Assembly (NCBI GenBank): GCA_008680965.1
Contig: NAKE01000001.1
Span: forward strand, 1,612,001 to 1,676,000
Origin: Collinsella aerofaciens
Lineage (GTDB): Bacteria > Actinomycetota > Coriobacteriia > Coriobacteriales > Coriobacteriaceae
Length of the DNA: 64,000 nucleotides
Direction of reading: 5' to 3'
Within the stretch, counting starts at the first letter, position 1; the number at the start of each line of letters is the position of its first letter. Position numbers and translations under genes: made by a program. Below the pieces are notes generated by a model. It worked only from the letters and a program-made list of their open reading frames with translations, ran no database searches and had not been told where the DNA came from. This document shows positions 9,065 through 18,087 of the stretch, one piece after another.

Positions 9065-9904
9065 CTACCGGATATCACAGACCCCACGGCCACCGGAGAC
9101 GTACAAAGTGTCACCAACCACCATGTCGCCCATGGGGCTGGCCAACATCACAGCGAATTCCGCGATCTCCTCGGGCATGGCGAACCTGCCAAGTCTGTTG
9201 TCCTCAGCAGAGATGCTGTCACCCTCCTCGACGCCAAGAAGAGGAGTCGCCGTGCTGCCGGGCGCAATCGCGTTGACTACAATGCCATGAGGAACGAGGG
9301 CGGAAGCCATGCCCTCAGTGATGCCCTTCAGACCCCACTTCGATACGCGGTAGGGAGACCATGCGGGCTCGTTGCCAGCCGAGGATGAGACGATAAGGAT
9401 ATGCCCATTGCTGACCTTATCGGAAATCATGTGCTTTGCAACAGACTGCACCATGAAGTAGACGCCGCGCAGGTTGATGTCCAAGATGCGATCGTATTCC
9501 TCAACTGAAAAATCGAGAAACCCGCCCATGGAGACGTCCTCGGTGTGAACTCCGGCAGAATTGACTAGGATATCGATGGGGCCGTAGAATGCCACCGCCT
9601 CGTCGATGACTTTCGAAAAGGTCTCTGGCTCGGCAAGGTCGACAACAACCCCGGCGCACTTCTCGCCAAGCTCTAACACCACCTTGTCGACCTTCGCGCG
9701 CCTAGTGCCGGCGATGACAACATTCGCGCCGTTCTTCAGGAACGCCTTGGCGACCGCCTTGCCGATTCCACCTGAGCCTCCCACTACGAGGGCAGTCTTC
9801 CCCTTGAGCAGGCATTCATCGCCGACGGTCTGCATCACAGGCTGTATATTCTTGGCTTTGAGAGCGACGATGCCCTGCTTGATTGCGTGCTTTAGATTCG
9901 CCAT
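9065..9904 (-). CDS. Short-chain dehydrogenase/reductase in the polysaccharide operon
   Basis: A classical SDR of 279 residues: GGSGGIGKA binds NAD(P), NSAG follows beta4, Ser sits in IVSSSAG, and the catalytic pair is in YRVSK. ATG 9904 is preferred because GAGGAG precedes it; the frame extends six codons further. About 40 N-terminal residues before the Rossmann fold (ANLKHAIKQGIVALKAK) are unusual for the family. It is the last gene of the operon, 4 bases after the glycosyltransferase stop, so it may make or modify a sugar or polyol unit of the polymer. Substrate unknown. Confidence 0.8.
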   Translation of the reverse strand: MANLKHAIKQGIVALKAKNIQPVMQTVGDECLLKGKTALVVGGSGGIGKAVAKAFLKNGANVVIAGTRRAKVDKVVLELGEKCAGVVVDLAEPETFSKVIDEAVAFYGPIDILVNSAGVHTEDVSMGGFLDFSVEEYDRILDINLRGVYFMVQSVAKHMISDKVSNGHILIVSSSAGNEPAWSPYRVSKWGLKGITEGMASALVPHGIVVNAIAPGSTATPLLGVEEGDSISAEDNRLGRFAMPEEIAEFAVMLASPMGDMVVGDTLYVSGGRGVCDIR

Positions 9905-9908
9905 GCAC

Positions 9909-10937
9909 CTACTCCTCGACATCCATGAACTTGCCTTTATCAGCCTCGAGCCCCTTCCGGTTTCGATCTATGACCAGCTTCGCGTAAAGCACGGGTGCCA
10001 TGCCGCAGCATGCGATCTTTACCTTCTCGGAACGGCCGACTTCGCTGTTCTTGAACACGGACAGCCAGTTCTTCCTAACGTACGCTGCACATTCTTTCGC
10101 GAGTTTGCCTTCGGAGTCCATTTCATCCGCACCTATTATCTGAGTGAGTAGGAACTCGTAGTTTCGCCAGATATGCCAATCGCATGCGTGGCGAACCATC
10201 GGAGTGTCCAGAGTCAGGTTCTCTTTAATGAATTTAATATTTCCGAGGGCATTCTTGCCATTTTGAACGTTGTAGTTGGTAAGACCGCTCCCCAAGTTAT
10301 TCAAACGGTAGTTGTAGACCTTACGTCTACCAACGCCCACATGATTAGAGTGCTGTGCAACCTCGGTAGCAAAGTACAGACCCTCGCCGAACCAAGGAAC
10401 GGAAAACGAAATATTGTTGTCGACAACTACAGAACGTTTGTACAACTTATTCCAAGGCCCCAGCCGCATAAAGGGATAGATGATGGCAGAGGTGGCGCGC
10501 TCTGCCGACCAGGTCTCCCGGACGTCCTCAACAATCTGCTCCCTATCACGCGTTGTAAAGAGATTCACCGAGTAGGACATGTCGGAGCCAGTGCTCTCAG
10601 CCAAGTCGACCAAATATTCAACGCAATCGGGCTCCAGCCAGTCGTCACCGTCCACGATCATGAGATAGTCACCCGTCGCGACACCAAGTCCCGCATTCCT
10701 AGCGGAGCAAGTGCCGCCATTAGGCTTGTGAATAACAATAGCCCTAGGGTCACGTGCAGCATAGTCATCACAGATGCGACCACTGTCATCGGGAGAACCA
10801 TCGTCAACGAGAATAATCTGGAGATTCTTGTGGGTTTGAACCTCAAAGGAATGAAGAAGCTTCGGCAGAAATTGTTCAGATTTGTAAACAGCGACGATGA
10901 TGGAAACAGATGGCTGACTCAAAATAGGACCTTCCAT
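9909..10937 (-). CDS. Family 2 glycosyltransferase
   Basis: A GT-A fold transferase of 342 residues. SVSIIVAVYKSEQFLPKLL and ILVDDGSPDDSG are the nucleotide-sugar site, and VDGDDWLEP carries the metal-binding DxD-like motif. No membrane segment is evident, so it acts on a lipid-linked acceptor at the inner face of the membrane. It lies between the pyruvyl transferase and SDR genes with very short gaps. No clear ribosome site precedes the ATG at 10937, suggesting coupling to the gene before. Donor and linkage cannot be read from sequence. Confidence 0.85.
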   Translation of the reverse strand: MEGPILSQPSVSIIVAVYKSEQFLPKLLHSFEVQTHKNLQIILVDDGSPDDSGRICDDYAARDPRAIVIHKPNGGTCSARNAGLGVATGDYLMIVDGDDWLEPDCVEYLVDLAESTGSDMSYSVNLFTTRDREQIVEDVRETWSAERATSAIIYPFMRLGPWNKLYKRSVVVDNNISFSVPWFGEGLYFATEVAQHSNHVGVGRRKVYNYRLNNLGSGLTNYNVQNGKNALGNIKFIKENLTLDTPMVRHACDWHIWRNYEFLLTQIIGADEMDSEGKLAKECAAYVRKNWLSVFKNSEVGRSEKVKIACCGMAPVLYAKLVIDRNRKGLEADKGKFMDVEE

Positions 10938-10945
10938 TCATAATT

Positions 10946-12040
10946 CTAGCGAGCAAGACGGGCGGAGAACTCGCCAACGGTGTCACAAAGGAACTCCGAG
11001 GAGGACTCACGGTTGACGGCAAGCGACTCATTGACGCCCGCCCAATCAAAATCGTTGAGGCAAAGCTCTTCTGGCTGAAGCTCCGTGCTTATGCGGGAAT
11101 CCAACCCGTAGCGAGAAAGAATTGCCTTGTTACGCTCCGCATACTGCTCAGGCAGAATATCGACAAAGGGCGTATTGAACAGCAACGAAAAAGCAGTCCC
11201 GTGGAATGAGTCCGTGAGCACGCAGGTGGCATTGTCAAACAGCCAAAGGAATTCGTGAAGCGAAGGGTAGAACAAATTCTTCCCCATCGTCTTACGAAGC
11301 GACGGACGAATGCTAACGACCTCGAGGCCGAGTGACTTGCATGCGGCAGCAGAATAGCGGTCGAATGCATCGCTTGGATGCAGGTTGTAGATCAGGCAAT
11401 ACTTCCCATTCACCCCGCGGGGCGCACGAGGCTCAACACGATCAAACCAGGCCTCCTTTGAGAGCAGGTGCACGGGGTCGACAACGGTTTGCGCCTCAAG
11501 TCCCATTTCCTCAAGAGTTTTCTGCCCACTTTCCTCGCGCACTGAAAGCCTATCAAAGCGCGCAAACGCTTTGGCGGCACGTTCGCGTTCGCGTGGATCG
11601 AGGCCATTTTTACCAAAGGAGGAAGAGAAGGAGAACTTGTAGGCATCGTCTGATGCGCCCTCCAAAAGGTAGGCACCCTCGATGTTTCCATCGGACATGA
11701 TATTCCACACTTGGTCGCCTCCCACACAAAGGACAGGATACTCTGCAAGAAGCTTACCGAGCTCTTCTGAGTCGGTAACCCTACGGCTCTGCCTCAGCAA
11801 ATCACTCCTCATCGCCTCGAACTTACGGGCACCAATCGCTTTTGGAATCGCACGAATCGGACCGAGCGCGCCAGAGGTCCTCATGGCATCTGCTAAAGGA
11901 AAGTCCCGGGGGATGCGGTAGTCAACATACTCAGCATTGATACCCATTGAGGCGAACGCATCCTGAAGGGCATATGCTTGCAGAATGGAACCGTAGTTCG
12001 GCACTGCATGGCGTGACAATATACCGACGCACTTTTTCAT
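10946..12040 (-). CDS. Polysaccharide pyruvyl transferase family protein
   Basis: A 364-residue protein. The N-terminal HAVPNYGSILQAYALQ and the following VGGDQVWN, then LTDSFHGTAFSLLF in the C-terminal half, are signatures of the polysaccharide pyruvyl transferase (CsaB/WcaK-like) family, a two-domain GT-B-like fold. Family members attach a pyruvyl ketal from phosphoenolpyruvate to a sugar and make the polymer acidic. The start MKKCVGILSRH is 10 bases after the flippase stop. It is placed in the operon among assembly genes. Confidence 0.85.
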   Translation of the reverse strand: MKKCVGILSRHAVPNYGSILQAYALQDAFASMGINAEYVDYRIPRDFPLADAMRTSGALGPIRAIPKAIGARKFEAMRSDLLRQSRRVTDSEELGKLLAEYPVLCVGGDQVWNIMSDGNIEGAYLLEGASDDAYKFSFSSSFGKNGLDPRERERAAKAFARFDRLSVREESGQKTLEEMGLEAQTVVDPVHLLSKEAWFDRVEPRAPRGVNGKYCLIYNLHPSDAFDRYSAAACKSLGLEVVSIRPSLRKTMGKNLFYPSLHEFLWLFDNATCVLTDSFHGTAFSLLFNTPFVDILPEQYAERNKAILSRYGLDSRISTELQPEELCLNDFDWAGVNESLAVNRESSSEFLCDTVGEFSARLAR

Positions 12041-12050
12041 TTCTTATTCC

Positions 12051-13310
12051 TTACCTTTCGCAATCGGCGGTAACGCTTCGAGATGGAAACAAGTATCCGC
12101 GCGCGAGCCAAATGCGACTCACACACATAATTGCCTCAGTAAGGCAGCGGATAAAGCAAATAGTCTGCATGCTCGCAACCCCCATCGCAGACACGGTCAA
12201 GAGCGAAACGATGCAAAATACAGCAGACCCCACTGTGGTATAGGTAACCTCAGCGACTTTGCCAGAGGCACCAAGAATCGGCCAACCGACCATCGTTGCA
12301 TAAAAGGAAAACAGGAGTACGGGTGAAGCCCAGGCGATAACCCAGGAACCTGATAGATAGTCCTTGCCACCGAGCACGAGCATAACTACATCGGAAAGCG
12401 CTGCGAAAGCGATGGTGCCAATGAGCAGGACGGGTATTGAGACAAGAAGCAGCTTCCTTGCAAAACCGTAGTCACCCCCCTTGACCATATGTGGGTACAG
12501 ACTGTTCACAATTGGCGAATAAAGGGACTGGATGGCATTAATTGCAGTCACAGCAAGGGACCAGTAGGAAATCATGGCCTTGTTGGTAATCACGATTCCA
12601 ATCAAGAGCGTAGTGAAACCGGAAAAAACGACGGAGGCCATGTTCGAGAAACAATAGAGCGCGGAAACCTTCAGCTCTGAAAGCGCCTCGCATAGGGGCA
12701 CGAACGTAATGGTGGTACCGAACATTCGCTTGGCGGAAATGAAAGACCAGACAAGGGCAATAACGCTCGAAAGGATGTCGAGAATAGGGATCCACAGAAT
12801 GTCATCGATAGAATGGACAACGATGAACGTCAAGGCAGTAGAGACACCCTTCGAGACAAAATAGCGAGTCGTCAATGGACCCATGTTTTCATGTCCCTGG
12901 AAAAGAAAGTCCGGAGCAAGTGCCTTACCGAATACAGCAACAAATGCAAACATGGTATATAGCATGTTCGAATGAGTAATGGGGATAAACCAGGCAACAA
13001 CAACAACGACAGCGCCGGTCACTACACCAAGCAACAGGCGAGCCTCTGTCACAGCGCCGATAGCCCGGTTCTCCTCTTCGACAGTCTCGGATTTTGCTAT
13101 GCGTTTAGTACCGGAAAGGTTGAAGCCAAAATCGACGAAAGTCTGGGCGAAAGTCATGAACGACACAACATACGCGTAGATCGCGTAACCCTCCGGCAGA
13201 AGCACACGAGTCAGATAAGGCAGCGTAATGAGGGGAAAAATGTACTTAACAATCTGCAGTCCGTACTGCCAAACGACATTGCTGTAGAAACGTTTGTGTT
13301 GAGAACTCAA
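12051..13310 (-). CDS. Wzx-type polysaccharide flippase
   Basis: A 419-residue polytopic membrane protein with about 12 hydrophobic segments. The N-terminal FYSNVVWQYGLQIVKYIFPL followed by TLPYLTRVLLPEGY is typical of PST/MOP-superfamily exporters. It would flip the undecaprenyl-linked repeat unit across the membrane for the polymerase encoded just upstream (13344-14438). The gene is notably AT-richer than the rfb genes. The gene name wzx is not assigned because sequence drift in this family is large. Confidence 0.88.
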   Translation of the reverse strand: MSSQHKRFYSNVVWQYGLQIVKYIFPLITLPYLTRVLLPEGYAIYAYVVSFMTFAQTFVDFGFNLSGTKRIAKSETVEEENRAIGAVTEARLLLGVVTGAVVVVVAWFIPITHSNMLYTMFAFVAVFGKALAPDFLFQGHENMGPLTTRYFVSKGVSTALTFIVVHSIDDILWIPILDILSSVIALVWSFISAKRMFGTTITFVPLCEALSELKVSALYCFSNMASVVFSGFTTLLIGIVITNKAMISYWSLAVTAINAIQSLYSPIVNSLYPHMVKGGDYGFARKLLLVSIPVLLIGTIAFAALSDVVMLVLGGKDYLSGSWVIAWASPVLLFSFYATMVGWPILGASGKVAEVTYTTVGSAVFCIVSLLTVSAMGVASMQTICFIRCLTEAIMCVSRIWLARGYLFPSRSVTADCER

Positions 13311-13343
13311 AGTGAAATCTCCAGACGATATAAGCTAGATAAG

Positions 13344-14438
13344 TTAATGGGAAAAGACGCACATATAAGGAACAACATGGCTGAAGTTCAAAATGCCATA
13401 TAGATAGATAAAAACGATAATGACAAACATCGCATATAAGCTTTTTACAATGAGAATCGATGGACAAGTACCGCGATCGCACGAACAAAAAAGCCTTGGA
13501 ATCGCAATGATACAGATCGACGTGAAGTAGACAGCAATCCTAGAAAACAGCATTACGTATTTAGACAAGACGCACACGACGACTCCAACCATCAAAAGGT
13601 TGAACAGGAATATGGTGTGCCTGTCTAACGTTATTGAGCTAACATTTTTAACCCAGAAAAAAATTGCAAGACCAATCGAACAAATCAATAAATCGGCAAC
13701 GTCTATGTTGCCGCTCGATAAAAACTGATTAGACAGATGTTCAACGCTTGCGTATCTTGCAATCTGCGGTGAAACTGCAATTCCAAAAGATAGAAGCGCG
13801 GAAGAGATGGCTCCGCCGAAAACAATGGCGCACACAAACGTGAAAAAGGATTTCAAGCTATCCGGACGCCACCCCCTCAATACAACCAAAGGAATGAAGA
13901 GCAGAGCCGTAGAGTGAAATAACGATGCCGCCAAAACAGCTATACAAAATTTAGTTGTATCACCTCGAGTAGCAAAAGGAAGAGCATTCAACAGAATTGA
14001 CGCGGCAAGTGCCTGCCTAATCCCATTGGATGAGAAAAAGAGAAAACCTCCGAACAAAAATATGTAGACACCCCAAATTGGTCCTAAAGATTGACTATAA
14101 ATAGCTCTATAAACTAAAAAGACCGTAAGAAAGGAGGTAACGAAAAACATGCTGTGGTAATCAAGGCCGAATAAAATGAGCAATCTACAAAGAGTCACAA
14201 ATCCCAACTCAAAACGACTGGCAAACCCAGCCTGTATTTCGTTGTAGCCTTTGACATAAATATCGTAGTAATCTGTTCCGAAACCTTCTCTTATACCAAA
14301 AGCAATAGCAACAGTTAATCCACTTAAGACAAAAAAACCCAGTCTCGGCTGTTTTAGGGTTCGTCTTTGCTTTAAATCGCAAACCGAAAGAAAGGCAAAA
14401 AAAACTGAGACGAAAAAAAGGCAACTGTAAAATATCAT
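13344..14438 (-). CDS. EpsG/Wzy-like polysaccharide polymerase
   Basis: A 364-residue, very hydrophobic protein with about 9-10 membrane segments. It has FGIREGFGTDYYDIYVKGY, the Arg...GTDYxxY signature of EpsG-type polymerases, and SSNGIRQALA in the later loop. It would join flipped repeat units at the outer face. The start at 14438 overlaps the preceding stop as ATGA, arguing for translational coupling and against the 32-codon upstream extension. The gene is strongly AT-rich. Confidence 0.82.
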   Translation of the reverse strand: MIFYSCLFFVSVFFAFLSVCDLKQRRTLKQPRLGFFVLSGLTVAIAFGIREGFGTDYYDIYVKGYNEIQAGFASRFELGFVTLCRLLILFGLDYHSMFFVTSFLTVFLVYRAIYSQSLGPIWGVYIFLFGGFLFFSSNGIRQALAASILLNALPFATRGDTTKFCIAVLAASLFHSTALLFIPLVVLRGWRPDSLKSFFTFVCAIVFGGAISSALLSFGIAVSPQIARYASVEHLSNQFLSSGNIDVADLLICSIGLAIFFWVKNVSSITLDRHTIFLFNLLMVGVVVCVLSKYVMLFSRIAVYFTSICIIAIPRLFCSCDRGTCPSILIVKSLYAMFVIIVFIYLYGILNFSHVVPYMCVFSH

Positions 14439-15445
14439 TTGCCGATAACCTTTCCGGTCAATTTGCCATAAAAGCTGTATGCGAAGCTGTGCAGGGCAGG
14501 AGAGACCGCGAACAGAAGGCAGCGAAGGCGCCAAGTCCTGTCAACAAGCGTACTAGCTGCAACGGTCCAACACTGCTTTCTGGCTTTAAAAATAAATGCC
14601 TTTGCTGACTCTATGTCAGAGCATTTGGACAAATCGAGCCTTGAAGCTATGCGAAGCGAACAGAAGGCCTCAAAACATGCAAAGGCGTCAAAAAACTCAG
14701 GCTTTTCCCGCACAACCCGCCTAACGACATCAAGAGAGGCAGACATTCCGTCGAGCTGGGCATCACCATAACTCTTGATTGTGGTAATAGACCCTTCACG
14801 CGCCAGATAACCATATAGCTCAGCATCAAATATGCATGCTTTATCAATCGTCGAAAAAACAGTAGCCTCTACACCAAAATCTTCAAATAGCTGACCATCG
14901 GGAAATACCAAAAGCGGCAGAAGCTTCTTTGCATATAACTTTGCGCACGCAGAACCGGACTCACCATCAAGCAGCAGCAAGCTTTCAAGCAAACGGTCAC
15001 CAGAAACAACCTCAACGGGGCCGAGCTGTCCACCCTTAAAATCTTCGGTACATGAAATTTTTTTATACTTGCAAGTAACAAGAGAAACATCGTTCTCAAG
15101 GGCGATCTCGACAAGAAGCTCAATCGTTCTTATATCAAGAACGTCGTCGCCGTCTACAAACATTATGTATTCACCGGTGCAGTGTTTAACGCCGAAATTA
15201 CGCGCCGAGGAGAGCCCACCGTTTATCTTATGGAGAATTTTAACGCGCGAGTCAGCCTCGACAACGCTTTCGATTAACTCAACTGTGTCATCAGTTGAGC
15301 CATCATCCACAATGATAATCTCTAGGTTAGCATATGTCTGCACCAGCAGCGATCTTATGCACGAGCAGGCATAAGAACCCAAATTATACATGGGTACGAT
15401 TACGCTCACGCATGGGCAATCAGATTCAGAAGCCAGATATCTCAT
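14435..15445 (-). CDS. Family 2 glycosyltransferase
   Basis: A GT-A glycosyltransferase of 336 residues: VSVIVPMYNLGSYACSCI, IIVDDGSTDDTVELI, and FVDGDDVLD are the donor and metal sites. The start at 15445 (MRYLASESD) leaves 4 bases after the rfbCD stop. The open frame could extend 16 codons into rfbCD, but that is less likely. A sharp base-composition change occurs at this boundary: rfbCD is very GC-rich, and this gene and the next three are AT-rich. It probably adds one sugar of the repeat unit. Confidence 0.86.
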   Translation of the reverse strand: MRYLASESDCPCVSVIVPMYNLGSYACSCIRSLLVQTYANLEIIIVDDGSTDDTVELIESVVEADSRVKILHKINGGLSSARNFGVKHCTGEYIMFVDGDDVLDIRTIELLVEIALENDVSLVTCKYKKISCTEDFKGGQLGPVEVVSGDRLLESLLLLDGESGSACAKLYAKKLLPLLVFPDGQLFEDFGVEATVFSTIDKACIFDAELYGYLAREGSITTIKSYGDAQLDGMSASLDVVRRVVREKPEFFDAFACFEAFCSLRIASRLDLSKCSDIESAKAFIFKARKQCWTVAASTLVDRTWRLRCLLFAVSPALHSFAYSFYGKLTGKVIGK

Positions 15446-15449
15446 AGAG

Positions 15450-16922
15450 TTAGATAGAACCTTTCGAAGAAATAGCGTCCAGGTACTCCCCAAGCTCTTC
15501 CTCCCAGTCGGGCATGTGGAAGCCCGCGGCCTCGAGCTTCGAGAGGTCGAGCGCGGAGTGGACCGGGCGCGGGGCGATGGGGCCGGCGGCGCCGGCGTAG
15601 TAGTCGGCGGTGCTGACCGGCACGACCCTCTCCCCGTTGCCGTTGGCGGCCTCGAAGACGGCGCGGGCGATGTCCGCCCAGCTCTTCACGGCGCCGGAGC
15701 CGGTGCAGTCGTAGGTGCCGTAGGGGGCCTTGTTCCCCAGCACGTGGAAGATGGCCTCGGCCATGTCGCGCGTGAAGGTGAGGCGGCCCAGCTGGTCGTC
15801 CACGACGGTGACCTTGTCCAGCTTGTCCTCGGGGTCGGCGACGCGGTCGGAGAGCGCCTTCATGGTCTTCACGAAGTTGTGCCCCTCGCCGATGACCCAG
15901 GAGCTGCGCATGATGTAGTGGCGCGGGCAGCCGGCCACGGCGATGTCGCCGGCAGCCTTGGTCTGGCCGTAGACGGACAGCGGGGAGAACGGCTCGTCCT
16001 CCGTGTGGACCTCGGCGGTGCCGTCGAAGACGTAGTCGCTGGACACGTGGACGAGGGTGATCCCGTGCCCGGCACAGGTGCGGGCCAGAAGCGCCGGGCC
16101 GGTGGCGTTGGCCTTCCAGGCGATGACGCGGCCCTCGGGGATCTCCGCTTTATCCACGGCCGTGTAGGCGCCGCAGTTGATCACGGTGCCGTAGAGCGAC
16201 CAGTCGTACTGCGAATAGGCGTCCGGGTCGGACATGTCGAAGGTGTCGATGTCGCAGAAGTCGAAGTCCTTCGCCACGCCGCGCTCCTCGGCCAGCTTTC
16301 GCACCGCATGGCCCAGCTGGCCGTTGCAGCCGGTGACGAGCGTCCTCTTGGGCGCCATGGGGACGACGTCCCTGAGCATCGGGTGGTTGAGGTCGGCCTC
16401 GGAGACGGTGGCCTGGTCCAGCGGGATGGGCCACTCGATGGCGAGCTCCGGGTCGGCGAGGTTCACGAAGGTGTAGGTCCTCTTCAGCTCGAGCGACCAG
16501 TGGGCATCCACCAGGTAGGTGTAGGCGGTGCCGTCCTCCAGGGCCTGGAAGGAGTTGCCAACGCCGCGCGGGACGTAGATGGCCTTGCTGGGATCCAGAA
16601 CGGTCGTGAACACCTTGCCGAAGGTCTCGCTTCCCTCGCGCAGGTCGACCCAGGCGCCGAAGACGCTTCCGCGGGCCACCGAGATGAACTTGTCCCAGGG
16701 CTCGGCGTGGATGCCGCGGGTGACGCCGCGGCTGTCGTTGTAGGAGACGTTGTTCTGGACGACGCGGAGGTCCGGGATGCCCAGGGCGCACATCTTGGCG
16801 CGCTGCCAGTTCTCCTTGAACCAGCCGCGCGAGTCGCCGTGGACGGCGAGGTCGACGACCTTGAGGCCCCCGATGCCGGTCTCGGCGACGGAGAGGTCCT
16901 TCTCGAATGCGATGTCTGCCAT
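15450..16922 (-). CDS. rfbCD: Fused dTDP-4-dehydrorhamnose 3,5-epimerase and reductase
   Basis: One 490-residue chain does the last two steps of dTDP-L-rhamnose synthesis. Residues about 1-195 are an RmlC-type cupin: SRGWFKENWQRAKM, RGIHAEPWDKF with the catalytic His, and VPRGVGNSFQ. Residues about 200-490 are an RmlD-type SDR: VTGCNGQLGHA for the cofactor, SSDYVFDG, and YGQTKAAGD with the Tyr/Lys pair. The fusion has no stop or frameshift at the joint. The gene lies directly downstream of rfbB and rfbA in the same direction, completing the pathway. Confidence 0.94.
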   Translation of the reverse strand: MADIAFEKDLSVAETGIGGLKVVDLAVHGDSRGWFKENWQRAKMCALGIPDLRVVQNNVSYNDSRGVTRGIHAEPWDKFISVARGSVFGAWVDLREGSETFGKVFTTVLDPSKAIYVPRGVGNSFQALEDGTAYTYLVDAHWSLELKRTYTFVNLADPELAIEWPIPLDQATVSEADLNHPMLRDVVPMAPKRTLVTGCNGQLGHAVRKLAEERGVAKDFDFCDIDTFDMSDPDAYSQYDWSLYGTVINCGAYTAVDKAEIPEGRVIAWKANATGPALLARTCAGHGITLVHVSSDYVFDGTAEVHTEDEPFSPLSVYGQTKAAGDIAVAGCPRHYIMRSSWVIGEGHNFVKTMKALSDRVADPEDKLDKVTVVDDQLGRLTFTRDMAEAIFHVLGNKAPYGTYDCTGSGAVKSWADIARAVFEAANGNGERVVPVSTADYYAGAAGPIAPRPVHSALDLSKLEAAGFHMPDWEEELGEYLDAISSKGSI

Positions 16923-17045
16923 GTGGGAAAAGCTCCTATCGAAGAGGTTGGGTAACCGGGGGCGCCCGCGCGGGGACGCAGGATCATCCCCATGCCCTGC
17001 GGCCCCGCGCGGGCGCCCCGCGGCGCGGTTCGCCGGGATGCGGTC

Positions 17046-18068
17046 CTACTGGCCCTGTGCGCGGTAGCGGGCCTCGGTGGCCTCCTTGGCCGGGCGCCAC
17101 CAGGGCTCGTTCTCGACGTACCAGTCGATGGTCTGCTTCAGGCCCTCGGCGAAGTCGGTGTGCGCCGGCCTCCAGCCCAGCTCGCGCTGGAGCTTGGACG
17201 AGTCGATGGCGTAGCGGCGGTCGTGGCCGGGGCGGTCGGCGACCCAGTCGAAGTCCTCGGGGTCGCGGCCCATCGCCTCGAGGATCATGCGCAGCACGGT
17301 GATGTTGTTCCTCTCGCCGTCGGCTCCGATGAGGTAGGTCTCCCCCGTGCGGCCCTTGGTGAGGATGTCCCAGACGGCGCTGGAGTGGTCCTCGGTGTGG
17401 ATCCAGTCGCGGACGTTCTCGCCCCTCCCGTAGAGCTTGGGGCGCACGCCGTCGACGATGTTCGTGATCTGCCTGGGGATGAACTTCTCCACGTGCTGGT
17501 AGGGGCCGTAGTTGTTGGAGCAGTTGGAGATCGTGGTGCGCAGGCCGTAGGTGCGGGTCCATGCGCGCACGAGCATGTCGGAGGAAGCCTTGGTGCTCGA
17601 GTACGGGCTGCTCGGGTGGTACGGCGTCTCCTCGGTGAACTTCGCCGGGTCGTCGAGCGCCAGGTCGCCGTAGACCTCGTCGGTGGAGACGTGGTGGTAG
17701 CGGATGCCGTATTTCCTCACGGCCTCCAGCAGGCGGAAGGCGCCCTCCACGTTGGTGCGCAGGAACGGCTCCGGGTCGGCGATGGAGTTGTCGTTGTGGC
17801 TCTCGGCGGCGTAGTGGACGATGGCGTCGTGGCCCGGCACGATCTTATCGAGCAGCCCGGCGTCGCAGATGTCGCCCACGACGAGCTCCACGCGGTCCGA
17901 CGGCAGCCCCGCGATGTTCTCGGGGTTGCCGGCGTAGGTCAGCTTGTCCAGGACGGTGACGTGGACGCCGGGGTGGTTGTTGACCACGTAGTGCACGAAG
18001 TTGCTGCCGATGAAGCCGCAGCCGCCCGTGACGATAATGTTCCTGGGGGAGAAGGTCTCCTCTGCCAT
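17046..18068 (-). CDS. rfbB: dTDP-glucose 4,6-dehydratase, second copy (operon member)
   Basis: A 340-residue extended SDR with GGCGFIGSN, STDEVYGD and YSSTK, making dTDP-4-keto-6-deoxyglucose. It lies between rfbA and rfbCD, so this is the copy tied to rhamnose synthesis in the operon. It differs from the copy at 1643-2668 mainly at the two termini (MAEETFSPRN and YRAQGQ at the ends here). The two copies are direct repeats on the same strand, about 14.4 kb apart. A gap of about 120 bases before rfbCD holds no gene. Confidence 0.95.
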   Translation of the reverse strand: MAEETFSPRNIIVTGGCGFIGSNFVHYVVNNHPGVHVTVLDKLTYAGNPENIAGLPSDRVELVVGDICDAGLLDKIVPGHDAIVHYAAESHNDNSIADPEPFLRTNVEGAFRLLEAVRKYGIRYHHVSTDEVYGDLALDDPAKFTEETPYHPSSPYSSTKASSDMLVRAWTRTYGLRTTISNCSNNYGPYQHVEKFIPRQITNIVDGVRPKLYGRGENVRDWIHTEDHSSAVWDILTKGRTGETYLIGADGERNNITVLRMILEAMGRDPEDFDWVADRPGHDRRYAIDSSKLQRELGWRPAHTDFAEGLKQTIDWYVENEPWWRPAKEATEARYRAQGQ

Positions 18069-18087
18069 GTTTGTATCTCCTCAGTTC

